A stretch of DNA of 64,000 nucleotides from JB111 sp049856175 (lineage in GTDB: Bacteria; Actinomycetota; Actinomycetes; Actinomycetales; Actinomycetaceae). Positions 24,993-33,600 of this stretch are shown here, piece by piece. The notes below the pieces were generated by a model, which saw only the letters and a list, made by a program, of their open reading frames with translations, did not search any database and had not been told where the DNA came from. The translations under genes and the position numbers were made by a program. The stretch is from the NCBI RefSeq assembly GCF_049856175.1, contig NZ_JBNDNA010000010.1, positions 98,163-162,162 of the forward strand, read 5' to 3'. Every line of letters starts with the position of its first letter. Positions within the stretch are counted from its first letter, which is position 1.

Positions 24993-25622
24993 TCACCCCG
25001 GGTCGACGAAGCCCGAGGTGAACGCCCGCACCACCGCCTGCGTGCGGTCGCGGACGTCGAGCTTGGTCAGCAGCGAGCGGACGTGGGACTTCACGGTCTC
25101 GACCCCGAGGAACAGCTCGGCCCCGATCTCGGCGTTGCTCAGCCCCTGGGCGAGCAGTCGCAGGACGTCCTCCTCGCGCGCCGACAGCGCGGGCAGCCGG
25201 GACCGCTCGGGGCCCGTGCGGCGCACGAGGTCCTTGATCGACCGGGGCAGGAGGACCCCGTCGCTGGTGGCGACCGTGCGCACGGCGTGGACCAGCTGAT
25301 CCGCGCCCGCCCGCTTGAGCAGGAACCCGTGCGCGCCGGCCTCGAGCGCGTCGAGCACGTACGAGTCGTGCTCGAACGTCGTGACCACGAGGATGCGCGG
25401 TGCGCCGTCGAGCCGCAGCAGCCGCCGGGTGGCCTCGATCCCGTCGATCCCCGGCATGCGCACGTCCATGACGACGACGTCGGGGGCGAGCCGGCGCGTG
25501 ACCTCGACGGCGGCCGCCCCGTCCTCGGCCTCCCCGACGACGTCGAGGCCCTCGGCCCGCAGGATCGCCGTGAAGCCGGAGCGCACCATCGCGTCGTCGT
25601 CGACGACGAGGACCGTGGTCAT
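24993..25622 (-). CDS. NarL/LuxR-family response regulator (second)
   Basis: A 209-aa regulator with acidic pocket VVDDD at 6-10 and phospho-acceptor Asp53 in VVMDVRMPG. The Thr/Lys switch residues lie in VTTFEHDS and FLLKRAG. The LuxR helix-turn-helix lies near 138-200 (LSAREEDVLRLLAQGLSNAEIG). The ATG overlaps the kinase stop codon, so it is co-translated with its partner. The gene divergent to this pair, at 27079, is the nearest candidate target. Confidence 0.93.
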   Translation of the reverse strand: MTTVLVVDDDAMVRSGFTAILRAEGLDVVGEAEDGAAAVEVTRRLAPDVVVMDVRMPGIDGIEATRRLLRLDGAPRILVVTTFEHDSYVLDALEAGAHGFLLKRAGADQLVHAVRTVATSDGVLLPRSIKDLVRRTGPERSRLPALSAREEDVLRLLAQGLSNAEIGAELFLGVETVKSHVRSLLTKLDVRDRTQAVVRAFTSGFVDPG

Positions 25623-26971
25623 GCTGCCTCCCCGGTGCGTGCGGGCAGGTGCGCCTCGAGCCGCCAGACCGGGTCGGACCCGGTGTCCGCCGGTCCGACG
25701 TCGAGGCTCCCTCCGCAGCCGGCGAGTCGCTCGCGCATGCCGACAAGCCCGCGACCGCCGCGCCGGCGGTCGGCCCCGTGGTCGGCCGCGGGATCGGGGC
25801 CACGGTCCGTCTCGCGGTCCGCGGGCAGCCCGTTGACGAGGAGGATCTCGATCCGGCCGTCGACGACCCGCACGTGCCCGGACGTGGCGCCGTCACCGTG
25901 CCGCCGGGCGTTGGTCAGGCCCTCCTGGACGATCCGGTAGGCGGTGGCGGCCGGTCCGGGGTCGAGAGCAACGTCGACGTCGACGACGACCGCACCCGTC
26001 CCGTCCGGCCCGAGGTCGCCGAGCAGGTCGACCACCCGGCCCAGGTCGCCGGAGGGCCCGCGCACCGCGCCCGACGCCGGGTCGGCCGCCCCCGGACCTG
26101 CCCCCGACGGCGTCGTCCGCGACGGCCCGATCCCCGACGCCGACCCGGGCGCGGGTGCCGCGTCCGGCCCGGGGGCGTCGGCCCTGCGCAGCGTCCCCAG
26201 GACCTCGTCGAGCTCGGCCACCGCGCGGCGCGTGGTCTCGGCGATCCGCCCGAGCGCCTCGCGCGCGAACGCCGGATCGTCGTCCGCGACCCGTGCCCCG
26301 GCCTCCGCCTGGACACCGATGGCGGTCAGCGCGTGCCCCACGGAGTCGTGCAGCTCGCGGGCGAGGTCGTTGGCCCTGACCAGGCGGGCGCGCTCCCGCT
26401 CGGCGTGCGCGAGCCGGTCCGCGGGCGTCGGGGAGAGCACCCGCAGGGCCAGGCGCTCGAGCAGCACCACGAGCAGCGGCTGCAGGGCGAGCCCCGCGAC
26501 GAGGCACACCACCCCGAGCCCCACCAGCACCGCCTGGTGCGCGCCGAGAAGGATGAACGGCAGCGTGCCCGCGCGGGACCCGGGTGCCAGCGCGGCGACG
26601 ACGAGCACCACCCCCTGCGGAACCGCCCACAGGAGCGCACCGAGGGAGAGGGTCCCGAGGACGATGACGACGAGCGCCCACAGCAGGCCGCGCGTCCGCG
26701 CCTCGAGGGACGTGGTGTCGACGGGCTCCGGCAGGTCGACCTTGAGCAGGCCGCGCGCGAGCGCGACCTCGGCCGTGCGGACCGGCGGGGCGAGCAGCAG
26801 CGCCCCGATCACCGCCACCGAGGCGAGCACGAGAACGGTCACCGCCACCCGCGCGGGGCCGTCGGAGGAGAGGATCGTGCTCACGAACCCGAACGCGAGC
26901 CACCCGACGAGCGCGCCGCAGGCGCCGCCCACCATGAGGTGGAGCAGCCCTCGGATCCAGCGGCCCGCCAC
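25619..26971 (-). CDS. Sensor histidine kinase (second, HisKA_3 type)
   Basis: A 450-aa membrane kinase with about six N-terminal helices, then the HisKA_3 helix ANDLARELHDSVGHALTAIG with the His near 210, a Pro/Gly/Ala-rich linker (about 270-315), and a C-terminal HATPase_c. The linker is unusually long and low in complexity. The GTG at 26971 is supported by a CACGAT hexamer exactly 6 nt upstream, the leaderless layout; the longer in-frame extension to 27037 lacks family likeness. Confidence 0.88.
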   Translation of the reverse strand: MAGRWIRGLLHLMVGGACGALVGWLAFGFVSTILSSDGPARVAVTVLVLASVAVIGALLLAPPVRTAEVALARGLLKVDLPEPVDTTSLEARTRGLLWALVVIVLGTLSLGALLWAVPQGVVLVVAALAPGSRAGTLPFILLGAHQAVLVGLGVVCLVAGLALQPLLVVLLERLALRVLSPTPADRLAHAERERARLVRANDLARELHDSVGHALTAIGVQAEAGARVADDDPAFAREALGRIAETTRRAVAELDEVLGTLRRADAPGPDAAPAPGSASGIGPSRTTPSGAGPGAADPASGAVRGPSGDLGRVVDLLGDLGPDGTGAVVVDVDVALDPGPAATAYRIVQEGLTNARRHGDGATSGHVRVVDGRIEILLVNGLPADRETDRGPDPAADHGADRRRGGRGLVGMRERLAGCGGSLDVGPADTGSDPVWRLEAHLPARTGEAA

Positions 26972-26977
26972 CGGTCC

Positions 26978-26983
26978 ATCGTG
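26978..26983 (-). promoter_or_regulatory. Putative leaderless -10 for the second two-component pair
   Basis: Minus-strand CACGAT is followed by 6 nt and the GTG at 26971. Confidence 0.35.
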
Positions 26984-27078
26984 GCAGCCCTCGCCGCGCA
27001 CGGGATCCCTCGCGCGAGGGAGCACGTCCACCCGCACGGGGGTGGTGGGGGCGCTCCGGCCGGCGGGACCGTACCGGC

Positions 27079-28050
27079 ATGCACACCACCGACACGCAGA
27101 GCCCGCCGACGTACGACGACGAGAACCGCCGTCGCCCGACCCTGACCGACTCCTACCCGCCCGACCGGCACCCGCCCGACCGAGAGCCGGTCGCGGAGCT
27201 CCCGACCGTCGGGCCGGTGCAGCGCGCCCTGGCGACGTTCGCCGTCCTCATGACGCTCCCGTACCTCGGGCTGAAGATCGCGTGGCTCACCGGCTCCGAC
27301 GTCGGGCTCTCCGTGCCCGGCTTCGGGCACAGCCCCGGGATGATCGCCCTCAACGTCGCCACCGCGGGCCTCGACGTCGTCGCGTTCGCGCTCGCCGTCG
27401 TGCTGCTGACGCGGCGCGGCTTCCGCGCGCCCGCGTGGCTCGTCGTCCCGCCCCTGTGGATCGGCGCCGGACTGCTCGGCCTCATCCTCGTCTCCCTGCC
27501 CGTCCACCTCGTGGCCGGGCTGATCGACCCGCCCGAGCCCACCACCGAGGTCCCGCCGATCGAGGGCTGGGTCTTCGGCATGGTCTACGCCGGGTTCGCG
27601 GGCCTCGGTGTCGGCCTCCTCGGCGCGTTCGCCCTCTACGCCTGGAAGCGGTGGGGGAGCCGACCGGTCCCGTCGAGCACCGGGGTGGCGCGGACGTGGC
27701 TTGCCGTCGCTGCGGCGGCCGTGCTCGGGTCCAGCGTGGTCCACCTCGTCGTCGCCGACGTCCCCGTGCTGCACCGGGTGGTCGACATCGTCGTCGGGGC
27801 GGTGGCGGCCGTCGCGCTGTGGGCGCTGCGCGGCGACCAGGTTTCCCGCGTGGTCGTCGTCCTCGCCTTCGCCGGCACGGGCGCGCTGGCGGCATGGGGC
27901 ACCTACCTCGGCGTCGTCACGGTCGTGCCCAACAACCTCGTCGTCTATGACGACCTTCCGTGGGGCACCGTCGTGGCCTCCGCGCTGCGGGCGCTCGCCG
28001 GGATCGTCGGCGGGCTCGCGCTGCTCGCCCGGCTGCGCGGCCGACCCTGA
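27079..28050 (+). CDS. Integral membrane protein of unknown function
   Basis: A 323-aa protein with a hydrophilic Pro/Asp-rich start (about 1-45) and about eight hydrophobic helices from residue 50 to 318. No enzymatic or transporter motif was recognised. It is transcribed divergently from a sensor kinase-regulator pair only about 107 bp away, and so may be its regulatory target or a co-sensor (an inference). The ATG at 27079 is preceded by GACCGT plus 6 nt, again fitting a leaderless transcript. Confidence 0.7.
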   Translation: MHTTDTQSPPTYDDENRRRPTLTDSYPPDRHPPDREPVAELPTVGPVQRALATFAVLMTLPYLGLKIAWLTGSDVGLSVPGFGHSPGMIALNVATAGLDVVAFALAVVLLTRRGFRAPAWLVVPPLWIGAGLLGLILVSLPVHLVAGLIDPPEPTTEVPPIEGWVFGMVYAGFAGLGVGLLGAFALYAWKRWGSRPVPSSTGVARTWLAVAAAAVLGSSVVHLVVADVPVLHRVVDIVVGAVAAVALWALRGDQVSRVVVVLAFAGTGALAAWGTYLGVVTVVPNNLVVYDDLPWGTVVASALRALAGIVGGLALLARLRGRP

Positions 28051-28137
28051 GTGTGCACCGCCCGACCTGAGCCGTGAACCGCGGCACGATCGCCCGCCGT
28101 GGCCCGGACCCGACGTCCACGCACCCCTCGTCCTTGC

Positions 28138-28143
28138 GACGAT
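28138..28143 (+). promoter_or_regulatory. Putative leaderless -10 for the M50-like gene
   Basis: GACGAT lies 6 nt before the GTG at 28150. Confidence 0.35.
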
Positions 28144-28149
28144 GGGCGC

Positions 28150-28875
28150 GTGGACGTCGACCAGATCTGGCAGGCCGTGGTGGACCGGACCCGGCCCACC
28201 GGGACCCCCGAGGTGGGCGACTGGGCGCTGCTCGCCCTCGGGGCGGCGCTCGTCATCGTCCTGGTCCCCGTGCTCTGGCGTGTCGTGCGGCCGGCCGTCA
28301 CCATCGCCCACGAGCTCGGCCACGCCGGGGTCGGCATCATCGTCGGCCGCCGGTTCACCGGCTTCGTCGTCAGCTCGGACATGTCCGGTCACGCGGTGAC
28401 CGTCGGGCCGCGGCGCGGGCCCGGACGGGTCGCCACCACGTGGGCCGGCTACCCGGCGCCGGCCCTCATCGGCGCAGCACTGGTCAACGTCGCCCTGCGC
28501 GGAGGGGCGGGCGCCGCGCTGCTCGCCGCGCTCGTCGTGCTGCTCGTGTCCCTCGCGTTCTCCCGCTCCGTGCACACGGTGCTGGCGGTGCTCGGCGCGG
28601 CGGCCGTCGTCGGGGGCGTGTGGTGGTGGGGCGGCCCGGAGTGGGCCGCCGTGCTCACGCTCGCCGCCGGCGTGGTCCTGCTGCTGGGGGCGTGGCGGCA
28701 CCTCGCGGCCGTGGCGACGTCGGGCCGACGCGGCGACGACCCCGCCCAGCTCGCCGACCTCACGAGCCTGCCGGCGTGGGTGTGGACCGCGACGTTCGCG
28801 GTCGTCTGCGCCGCCTGCACGTGGTGGGCGTGGACCGCACTGTCCCCGGTCCTCCCGGCCGACCTGCCGTTCTGA
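28150..28875 (+). CDS. M50B-like membrane metalloprotease
   Basis: A 241-aa membrane protein with the zinc motif HELGH at about 54-58, preceded by a hydrophobic helix and followed by GVGIIVGRRFTGF, as in peptidase M50B-like proteins of actinobacteria. About six helices are predicted. The second metal-ligand motif of site-2 proteases (an Asp in a later helix) is not clear, so activity is uncertain; the family is also found as uncharacterised membrane proteins. GTG 28150 is chosen by the -10 spacing; a longer start at 28099 gives a basic, unlikely leader. Confidence 0.75.
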   Translation: MDVDQIWQAVVDRTRPTGTPEVGDWALLALGAALVIVLVPVLWRVVRPAVTIAHELGHAGVGIIVGRRFTGFVVSSDMSGHAVTVGPRRGPGRVATTWAGYPAPALIGAALVNVALRGGAGAALLAALVVLLVSLAFSRSVHTVLAVLGAAAVVGGVWWWGGPEWAAVLTLAAGVVLLLGAWRHLAAVATSGRRGDDPAQLADLTSLPAWVWTATFAVVCAACTWWAWTALSPVLPADLPF

Positions 28876-28924
28876 CCGACCGTGCCGCGGGGACCGGCGG
28901 AGCTGCCGGGGCCACCGGACCCGA

Positions 28925-29482
28925 TCAGGCTCTCGGAACGGACCGAACTCGCAGCAGGCGTCGCAGCGCGGCCCCGTAGGCGAGGCGGGCGACGACGGCG
29001 ACCACCGGGTCGAGCAGCCGGGGCACGCCGCGGACCGCGAGCTCGGCGTCCCAGCGCACGATCGCGCCCTGCAGTCGGGCGTCGTTGGCGCCGGCCCGCC
29101 CGTGGGCGCCTCGAGGCGGCGGGTCGTCCGGCCGGGCGTCGTCACCGACCCGCGCGAGCACGACGCCCCGCAGCACCCGCCCGGTCTTGACGAACCGGAC
29201 GGCACCACCGGCGCTGCCCGACCGACCGTCCTCGGTCACGCCGGCACCTTCCACCGCAGCCACACGGAGCCGGTCCACCACCATGGTGTCGTCCATCCGC
29301 AGCAGGCCAAGCGCGGTGCGCATCGTGAACTGCTCGCCCAGCCGGAGCGGTCCGCGGCGGTCGCGCCCGCGCAGGGTCGTCAGGGGCACGACGGACGCGT
29401 GCAGCTCCGGGTCGAGCACCCGGGCGAGGGCCTGCGCAGGGTCGAGCACGGTGCGGACCACCACCGCGTACCGGGCGCTCAC
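28925..29482 (-). CDS. SRPBCC (START-like) domain protein
   Basis: A 185-aa protein whose N-terminus (SARYAVVVRTVLDPAQALARVLDPELHASVVPLT) fits the first strand and helices of the SRPBCC ligand-binding fold, used by polyketide cyclases and lipid-binding proteins. A proline-rich loop (near 113-125) interrupts the middle. The ligand is unknown. GTG 29482 lies 7 nt after the stop of the methyltransferase-GNAT fusion gene, so the two form an operon. Confidence 0.7.
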   Translation of the reverse strand: MSARYAVVVRTVLDPAQALARVLDPELHASVVPLTTLRGRDRRGPLRLGEQFTMRTALGLLRMDDTMVVDRLRVAAVEGAGVTEDGRSGSAGGAVRFVKTGRVLRGVVLARVGDDARPDDPPPRGAHGRAGANDARLQGAIVRWDAELAVRGVPRLLDPVVAVVARLAYGAALRRLLRVRSVPRA

Positions 29483-29489
29483 GAGCAGC

Positions 29490-30692
29490 TCACAGCTCGC
29501 GCAGGAGGGTGTCCGCGCCGCCGGCCCCGCCGATCCGGACGAACCCGGCGCGCTCGTACAGGCGCCGCGCGGTGGAGTTGTCGCGCTCGACGCTCAGGCT
29601 CACCGCGCGGCGACCGTCGCGCCGCGCGCGCTCGAGGAGCACGGCGAGCAGCGCGGACCCGACGCCACCACCGCGCGCGGGCGGCTCGACGCCCATCGAC
29701 AGCTCGGGGACGTCCTCGGCGACGAACCCGTACCCAGGCCTCACGGCGGGCATCAGGCGCAGCCAGGCGGCCCCGAGGACCGTTCCGTCGTCGTCCACCG
29801 CGACGACCCCGCCCTGGTCCGGGGTCCACCCGTCGACGTAGCGCGCGAGCGCGTCGTCGTCCCGCAGTCCCGCCACCGGCACGTCGCCGCTCCGCCAGCC
29901 CGCGGCGTGGGCCAGCGCGCGCCACAGGTGACCGGCGTCGTCGGCGTCGGCGGGCCGGACCGACCACGGCCGGCTGCGCGCGAGGAACACGTGCTCGCGG
30001 CCCGGCCGGTCCGGGGCGTCGCGCACGTCCTCGACGTCGAGGCCGACGCCGAGCAGGTCGGCCTCCACCTCGGTCCGGTCGCGGAAGCGCAGCGTCGAGT
30101 CGGACGTGATCACCTCCCCGGTCGCGTGGAAGGTGTGGGTGAGGCGGAAGCTCACCAGCGGCAGGGCGACGTCGGTGAGCGAGTACGCCTGCGTCACCTC
30201 ACCGACCCCGGGGACGTCGAGCGTGGTCGGCGCGTACCGCTGCGCCCAGCTCTCCCACGCCCGGGTCTCGGGCCGCCGCGTCTCGAACGCAAGCAACCCG
30301 CCGGGCACGAGCGCGCGCCGCAGGTCCTTCAGCGTCGCCGACCAGTGGTCGTCGGTGAGGAAGACCTGGGCGACGTTCGCCGTCATGACCGCGAGATCCG
30401 CCCACCCGGTGGGCGCGTCCTCGGCCGTACCGACCACCCACCGCACGGCGTCGGCACCCGACTTGCCGCGGGCGACGTCGATCGACGCACCGGCAGGATC
30501 GATCCCGACGACGTCGCACCCCTCGTCCGCGAGCCGGACCGCGAGCGTGCCCGTGCCGCACCCGAGGTCGAGCACGCGCCGAGCCCCGGAGGTGCGGGCG
30601 ATCTCGACGTAGGCGTCGAGGTCGGAGCGGTCGGGGTCGAACGGGTCGTACAGCGGGGCGAGTCGGGCGTCTTCGAAGATCGGGTCGGGCAC
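29490..30692 (-). CDS. Methyltransferase-GNAT acetyltransferase fusion
   Basis: Residues 1-240 are a class I SAM-dependent methyltransferase with motif I VLDLGCGTGTLAV at 40-52, GIDPAGASIDVAR near 62, and LKDLRRALVPGGLLAFETRRPE. Residues 255-400 are a GNAT acetyltransferase with LSMGVEPPARGGGVGSALLAVLLERA and the closing NSTARRLYERAGFVRIG. The two domains usually occur as separate proteins, so this is a genuine fusion or a recent gene joining; no stop or frameshift separates them. Start GTG 30692 has GAGGCT 6 nt upstream. Substrates are unknown. Confidence 0.85.
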   Translation of the reverse strand: MPDPIFEDARLAPLYDPFDPDRSDLDAYVEIARTSGARRVLDLGCGTGTLAVRLADEGCDVVGIDPAGASIDVARGKSGADAVRWVVGTAEDAPTGWADLAVMTANVAQVFLTDDHWSATLKDLRRALVPGGLLAFETRRPETRAWESWAQRYAPTTLDVPGVGEVTQAYSLTDVALPLVSFRLTHTFHATGEVITSDSTLRFRDRTEVEADLLGVGLDVEDVRDAPDRPGREHVFLARSRPWSVRPADADDAGHLWRALAHAAGWRSGDVPVAGLRDDDALARYVDGWTPDQGGVVAVDDDGTVLGAAWLRLMPAVRPGYGFVAEDVPELSMGVEPPARGGGVGSALLAVLLERARRDGRRAVSLSVERDNSTARRLYERAGFVRIGGAGGADTLLREL

Positions 30693-30698
30693 GGACCC

Positions 30699-30704
30699 AG
30701 CCTC
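30699..30704 (-). promoter_or_regulatory. Putative leaderless -10 for the methyltransferase-GNAT gene
   Basis: Minus-strand GAGGCT is followed by 6 nt and the GTG at 30692. Confidence 0.25.
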
Positions 30705-30869
30705 GCGCGCGATCGCGGCCCCGCGCCACCGCAATCCAGGCGCCATCGCATGCCCCGCGCCCCAGCGTTCACGGCTGCCACCGCATCGGCCGGGTTCACC
30801 GGCGGCACCACGGTTCCGGTGCCGCCGCCCGGCGCCCCCACGGCTCCCGCGCCGCCGTCGGACGTCCCG

Positions 30870-30875
30870 TAGCCT
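30870..30875 (+). promoter_or_regulatory. -10 of a leaderless kinase transcript
   Basis: TAGCCT is followed by 7 nt and the ATG at 30883. Confidence 0.45.
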
Positions 30876-30882
30876 CGGCGCC

Positions 30883-31344
30883 ATGCCCCGCGTCGTCCTC
30901 ATGTGCGGTCCCGCCGGCTCCGGCAAGTCGACCGTCGCCCGCGGGCTGGAGCGCGACGGGATGGTGCGGCTGTCGATCGACGCCGAGGCGTGGGCGCGCG
31001 GGGAACGCTCGATGCCGCTCGACCCGCGGGTGCTCGGCGAGATCGAGAGTGCCCTCCAGGTCCGGCTGCTCGACCTCGTCCGTGCGGGCCGCGACGTCGT
31101 CGTCGACCTCTCCTTCTGGTCCCGCGCGATGCGGGAGACGTACCGCGCGCTGCTGAGCGGCACCGGGGTGGTGCCCGAGACGATCTACCTGGCCACGCCG
31201 AGGGACGTGTGCCTCGCGCGGCTGCGAGCCCGCTCGGCGGCGCACCCGGACGACTTCGCCCTCGACCCGGAGCTCGCCGGGCAGTACCACGACCACCTCG
31301 AGGTGCCGACGCCGGACGAGGGTCCGCTCACGGTCCTGCGGTGA
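30883..31344 (+). CDS. P-loop ATP-binding kinase-like protein
   Basis: A 153-aa AAA_33/zeta-type small P-loop protein with Walker A GPAGSGKST at 9-17 and a kinase-like body (VVVDLSFWSRAMRETYRALL near 70-90, LARLRARSAAHPDD near 112-125). Proteins of this type phosphorylate small molecules, antibiotics or nucleotide sugars; the substrate is not known here. No antitoxin gene is adjacent, so a zeta-toxin role is not supported. It is transcribed alone. Confidence 0.8.
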   Translation: MPRVVLMCGPAGSGKSTVARGLERDGMVRLSIDAEAWARGERSMPLDPRVLGEIESALQVRLLDLVRAGRDVVVDLSFWSRAMRETYRALLSGTGVVPETIYLATPRDVCLARLRARSAAHPDDFALDPELAGQYHDHLEVPTPDEGPLTVLR

Positions 31345-31372
31345 ATCTCGCCCCGGCCGTGCCGCGGTGTGC

Positions 31373-32959
31373 TCACAGCGCGACGACGCCCTGCACCACG
31401 ACGATCTTGACGACGACGCCGAGCGCGAACAGGGCGGAGTAGCCGGACTCGGCCCGGTCGTCGTCGGCGATCGACGTGACGTGCCCCAGCAGGACGGGTT
31501 GACCGATGAACCCGGCCATCGCGCCCGCCGTGCGGGGCGCCGACAGTCCGACGAGCCGCCCGAGTCCCCACAGCAGCGCGAGCACGAGGAGCAGCAGGAC
31601 GACCGCGGTCCCGGCGACCGCCAGCCCGGTGAGCGTGAACGCGGTCGAGGCGAACGCCTGGCCGCTCGCGAGGCCGACGGTGGCGAGGAAGAACATGAGC
31701 CCGAACTGCCGGATCGTGAGGTTCGCCGCGAGCGGCATCGTCCACACGAGCGGTCCCGTGCGCTCGAGCCGGCCGAGCACGAGCCCGACGACGAGGGGCC
31801 CCGCCGCGCTCCCGAGCGCGAGGCTCGCCCCACCGCCGAGGGGCAGCGCGAGCAGGCCGACGGCGAGGCCCAGCGCGATCCCGAGGCCGAACGGGAGGAA
31901 GTCGACCTCCGTGACCCGGCGCTCGGAGTCGCCGAACAGTGCCCGCAGGTCCTGTAGCCGTTCCCGCGGGAACACGATACGGATGCGGTCGCCGAGCTGG
32001 AGGGTCATGTCGTGCTGGGCGAGGAGGTCCTTGTCGCCGCGGCGCACGCGCGTGATGACGCCCCCGAACCGGGCGGGGATCCGCAGGTCGGCCACCGTGC
32101 GGCCCGCCACGCCCGGGTCGGAGACGACGAACCGCCGGTAGGTGACGACCGAGTGGTCGTCGGCGAGGTCCGTGGGTGCCGCGGTGCCGAGGGACCGCGC
32201 GGCCGTGCGGACGGCGTCGGGCACGCCCACGAGCAGGACCCGGTCGCCCCCGCGCAGGGAGTCCTCCGGGTCCGCGACGGTCACCGCGCCGCCGCGCAGC
32301 AGGTAGCTCACGCGCACGCCCGCCGGGTCGCCCGGCAGGAACGCGATGCCGGGGATGTCGGCGATGGGCCGCGGCCGCTCGACGTCGACGGTCACGGTGA
32401 GCAGCCCGGCCGCCGAGAGCGGCGCCGGGTCGCGCGTGCCCGGGAGCGGGGTGCGTGCCACGCGCGAGAGCACGAGCAGGGTGACGACGACGGCGATCGG
32501 GTAGCTGATCGCGTAGCCCACGGCAGGGTCGGTCGAGCCGCCCAGCGCGTCCGTGGCGGCCGCCATCGCGGGCGTCGCCGTCAGTGCGCCGGAGAAGAGG
32601 CCGCCCGTGGTCCCGGCACCGAGGTCGAGGACCGTGCCGGCCACGACGGCGAGCGCGCCGAAGAGGACGACGAGCAGGGTCGCGCCACCCATGAGGGGGG
32701 CCTGGCGTCGCAGGTCGCGGAAGAACGAGGGGCCGGCGGCGATGCCGATCGTGTAGACGAACAGGGTGAGTCCGACGGCCTGCACGAGCCCGAGGCTCTC
32801 GCCGAGGCGGGGGTCGAGCGCGCCGAGCGCGAGCCCGACGAACAGGGCACCGGCGGCGCCGAACCGGAGCGGGCCGAACGGGACGGCGCCGAGCGCGGTG
32901 CCCAGCGCGACGACGACGAAGACCGTGAGGAGAGGGGCCGCCGCCAGGATGTCCAACAC
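31373..32959 (-). CDS. YidE/AspT-type transporter with two TrkA_C domains
   Basis: A 528-aa aspartate:alanine exchanger-type transporter. About five helices (1-165) are followed by two cytoplasmic TrkA_C/RCK_C regulatory domains (about 195-265 and 280-360; GDRVLLVGVPDAV, LGDRIRIVFPRERLQDL), then a second set of about five or six helices with the duplicated motif GPLVVGLVLGRLERTGPLVWTMP and FIGQPVLLGHVTSIADDDRAE near the end. Transported substrate is probably a small dicarboxylate or amino acid (an inference). GTG 32959 has TAGCGT 6 nt upstream. Confidence 0.88.
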   Translation of the reverse strand: MLDILAAAPLLTVFVVVALGTALGAVPFGPLRFGAAGALFVGLALGALDPRLGESLGLVQAVGLTLFVYTIGIAAGPSFFRDLRRQAPLMGGATLLVVLFGALAVVAGTVLDLGAGTTGGLFSGALTATPAMAAATDALGGSTDPAVGYAISYPIAVVVTLLVLSRVARTPLPGTRDPAPLSAAGLLTVTVDVERPRPIADIPGIAFLPGDPAGVRVSYLLRGGAVTVADPEDSLRGGDRVLLVGVPDAVRTAARSLGTAAPTDLADDHSVVTYRRFVVSDPGVAGRTVADLRIPARFGGVITRVRRGDKDLLAQHDMTLQLGDRIRIVFPRERLQDLRALFGDSERRVTEVDFLPFGLGIALGLAVGLLALPLGGGASLALGSAAGPLVVGLVLGRLERTGPLVWTMPLAANLTIRQFGLMFFLATVGLASGQAFASTAFTLTGLAVAGTAVVLLLLVLALLWGLGRLVGLSAPRTAGAMAGFIGQPVLLGHVTSIADDDRAESGYSALFALGVVVKIVVVQGVVAL

Positions 32960-32965
32960 TCCGTC

Positions 32966-32971
32966 ACGCTA
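32966..32971 (-). promoter_or_regulatory. -10 of a leaderless transporter transcript
   Basis: Minus-strand TAGCGT is followed by 6 nt and the GTG at 32959. Confidence 0.45.
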
Positions 32972-33016
32972 GCCCGCGGCCCGAGGACCCGGCTGTGAGG
33001 TCGGCCGCCCTGCCGC

Positions 33017-33367
33017 TCAGTCGGTGAGGTGGTCGACCAGCCAGGACCGCACCTCGACCAGGCAGCGAGGCGAGACCCGCCCGAGCGGGGCCGCGAGCCG
33101 GTCGCGCGAGACGACGCGTACCTGCTCGGTCATCGCGAAGCTCGTCCGCGGCAGATCGACGTGGCCGCGCACCTCGACGTGGTTCGGCCACCCCCGGTCC
33201 GAGCTCGTCAGCGGGACCACCAGGGCGAGGGTGGTGACTGTTGCCAGGTACTCGTGACCCGCGACGACGAGCACGGGGCGCCGGCCACCCTGCTTTCGCC
33301 CGATCGTCGGGCGAGGACTCGCCCACCAGACGTCTCCCGGGCTCAGGTCCACGCGTCGCTCTGCCAC
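33017..33367 (-). CDS. mazF: MazF/PemK-type endoribonuclease toxin
   Basis: A 116-aa type II toxin that cleaves mRNA at specific short sequences. The hallmarks GDVWWASPRPTIGRKQGGRRPVLVV (about 11-35), LTSSDRGWPNHVEV near 53 and SFAMTEQVRVVSRDRL near 75-90 are clear, including the catalytic Arg of the RRPVLV segment and the Thr of MTEQ. It overlaps the antitoxin gene by 25 nt, so it is translated after it. The length matches the family. Confidence 0.92.
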   Translation of the reverse strand: MAERRVDLSPGDVWWASPRPTIGRKQGGRRPVLVVAGHEYLATVTTLALVVPLTSSDRGWPNHVEVRGHVDLPRTSFAMTEQVRVVSRDRLAAPLGRVSPRCLVEVRSWLVDHLTD

Positions 33368-33561
33368 TCGCGGACCTCGTCCAGGTAGTCCTGGTCCGGG
33401 GGGTTCGCGGCCATGGCCTCGCGCACGCGGGCGTATCGCTGGCGGCGCGCCTCCTCCTCCGCGAGTGCGGCGAGGTGCTCACCGAGCGTGCGTCCGCGGG
33501 CCGCCGCCTGTGCCTTCAGCGTGTCGCGCAGGTCGCTGGTGACCTTGATCGTCGTGGTCAT
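33343..33561 (-). CDS. mazE: MazE-type ribbon-helix-helix antitoxin
   Basis: A 72-aa antitoxin. The N-terminus (MTTTIKVTSDLRDTLKAQA) is a ribbon-helix-helix DNA-binding domain, and the acidic, flexible C-terminus (DQDYLDEVREWQSDAW) should wrap MazF and block its active site. The start ATG lies inside a 19-nt palindrome that also spans the -10, so the antitoxin probably represses its own operon by covering both. Upstream position and overlap with the toxin are typical. Confidence 0.9.
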   Translation of the reverse strand: MTTTIKVTSDLRDTLKAQAAARGRTLGEHLAALAEEEARRQRYARVREAMAANPPDQDYLDEVREWQSDAWT

Positions 33562-33575
33562 ACTCCGAGTATGAC
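33557..33575 (-). promoter_or_regulatory. mazEF operator-promoter over the start codon
   Basis: GTCATACTC-C-GAGTATGAC is a perfect 9+1+9 palindrome. On the minus strand its first half supplies CATACT, 6 nt later comes the mazE ATG, and the second half covers the start codon. Transcription would begin at the ATG, so a bound repressor blocks both polymerase and initiation. Confidence 0.65.
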
Positions 33576-33600
33576 ACCGACCCGTGATCGGGCCGCGCAG

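Noticed and set aside
30883..31344. Zeta-type toxin
   Set aside because: Only the P-loop and general kinase fold are shared; there is no epsilon-like antitoxin gene next to it.
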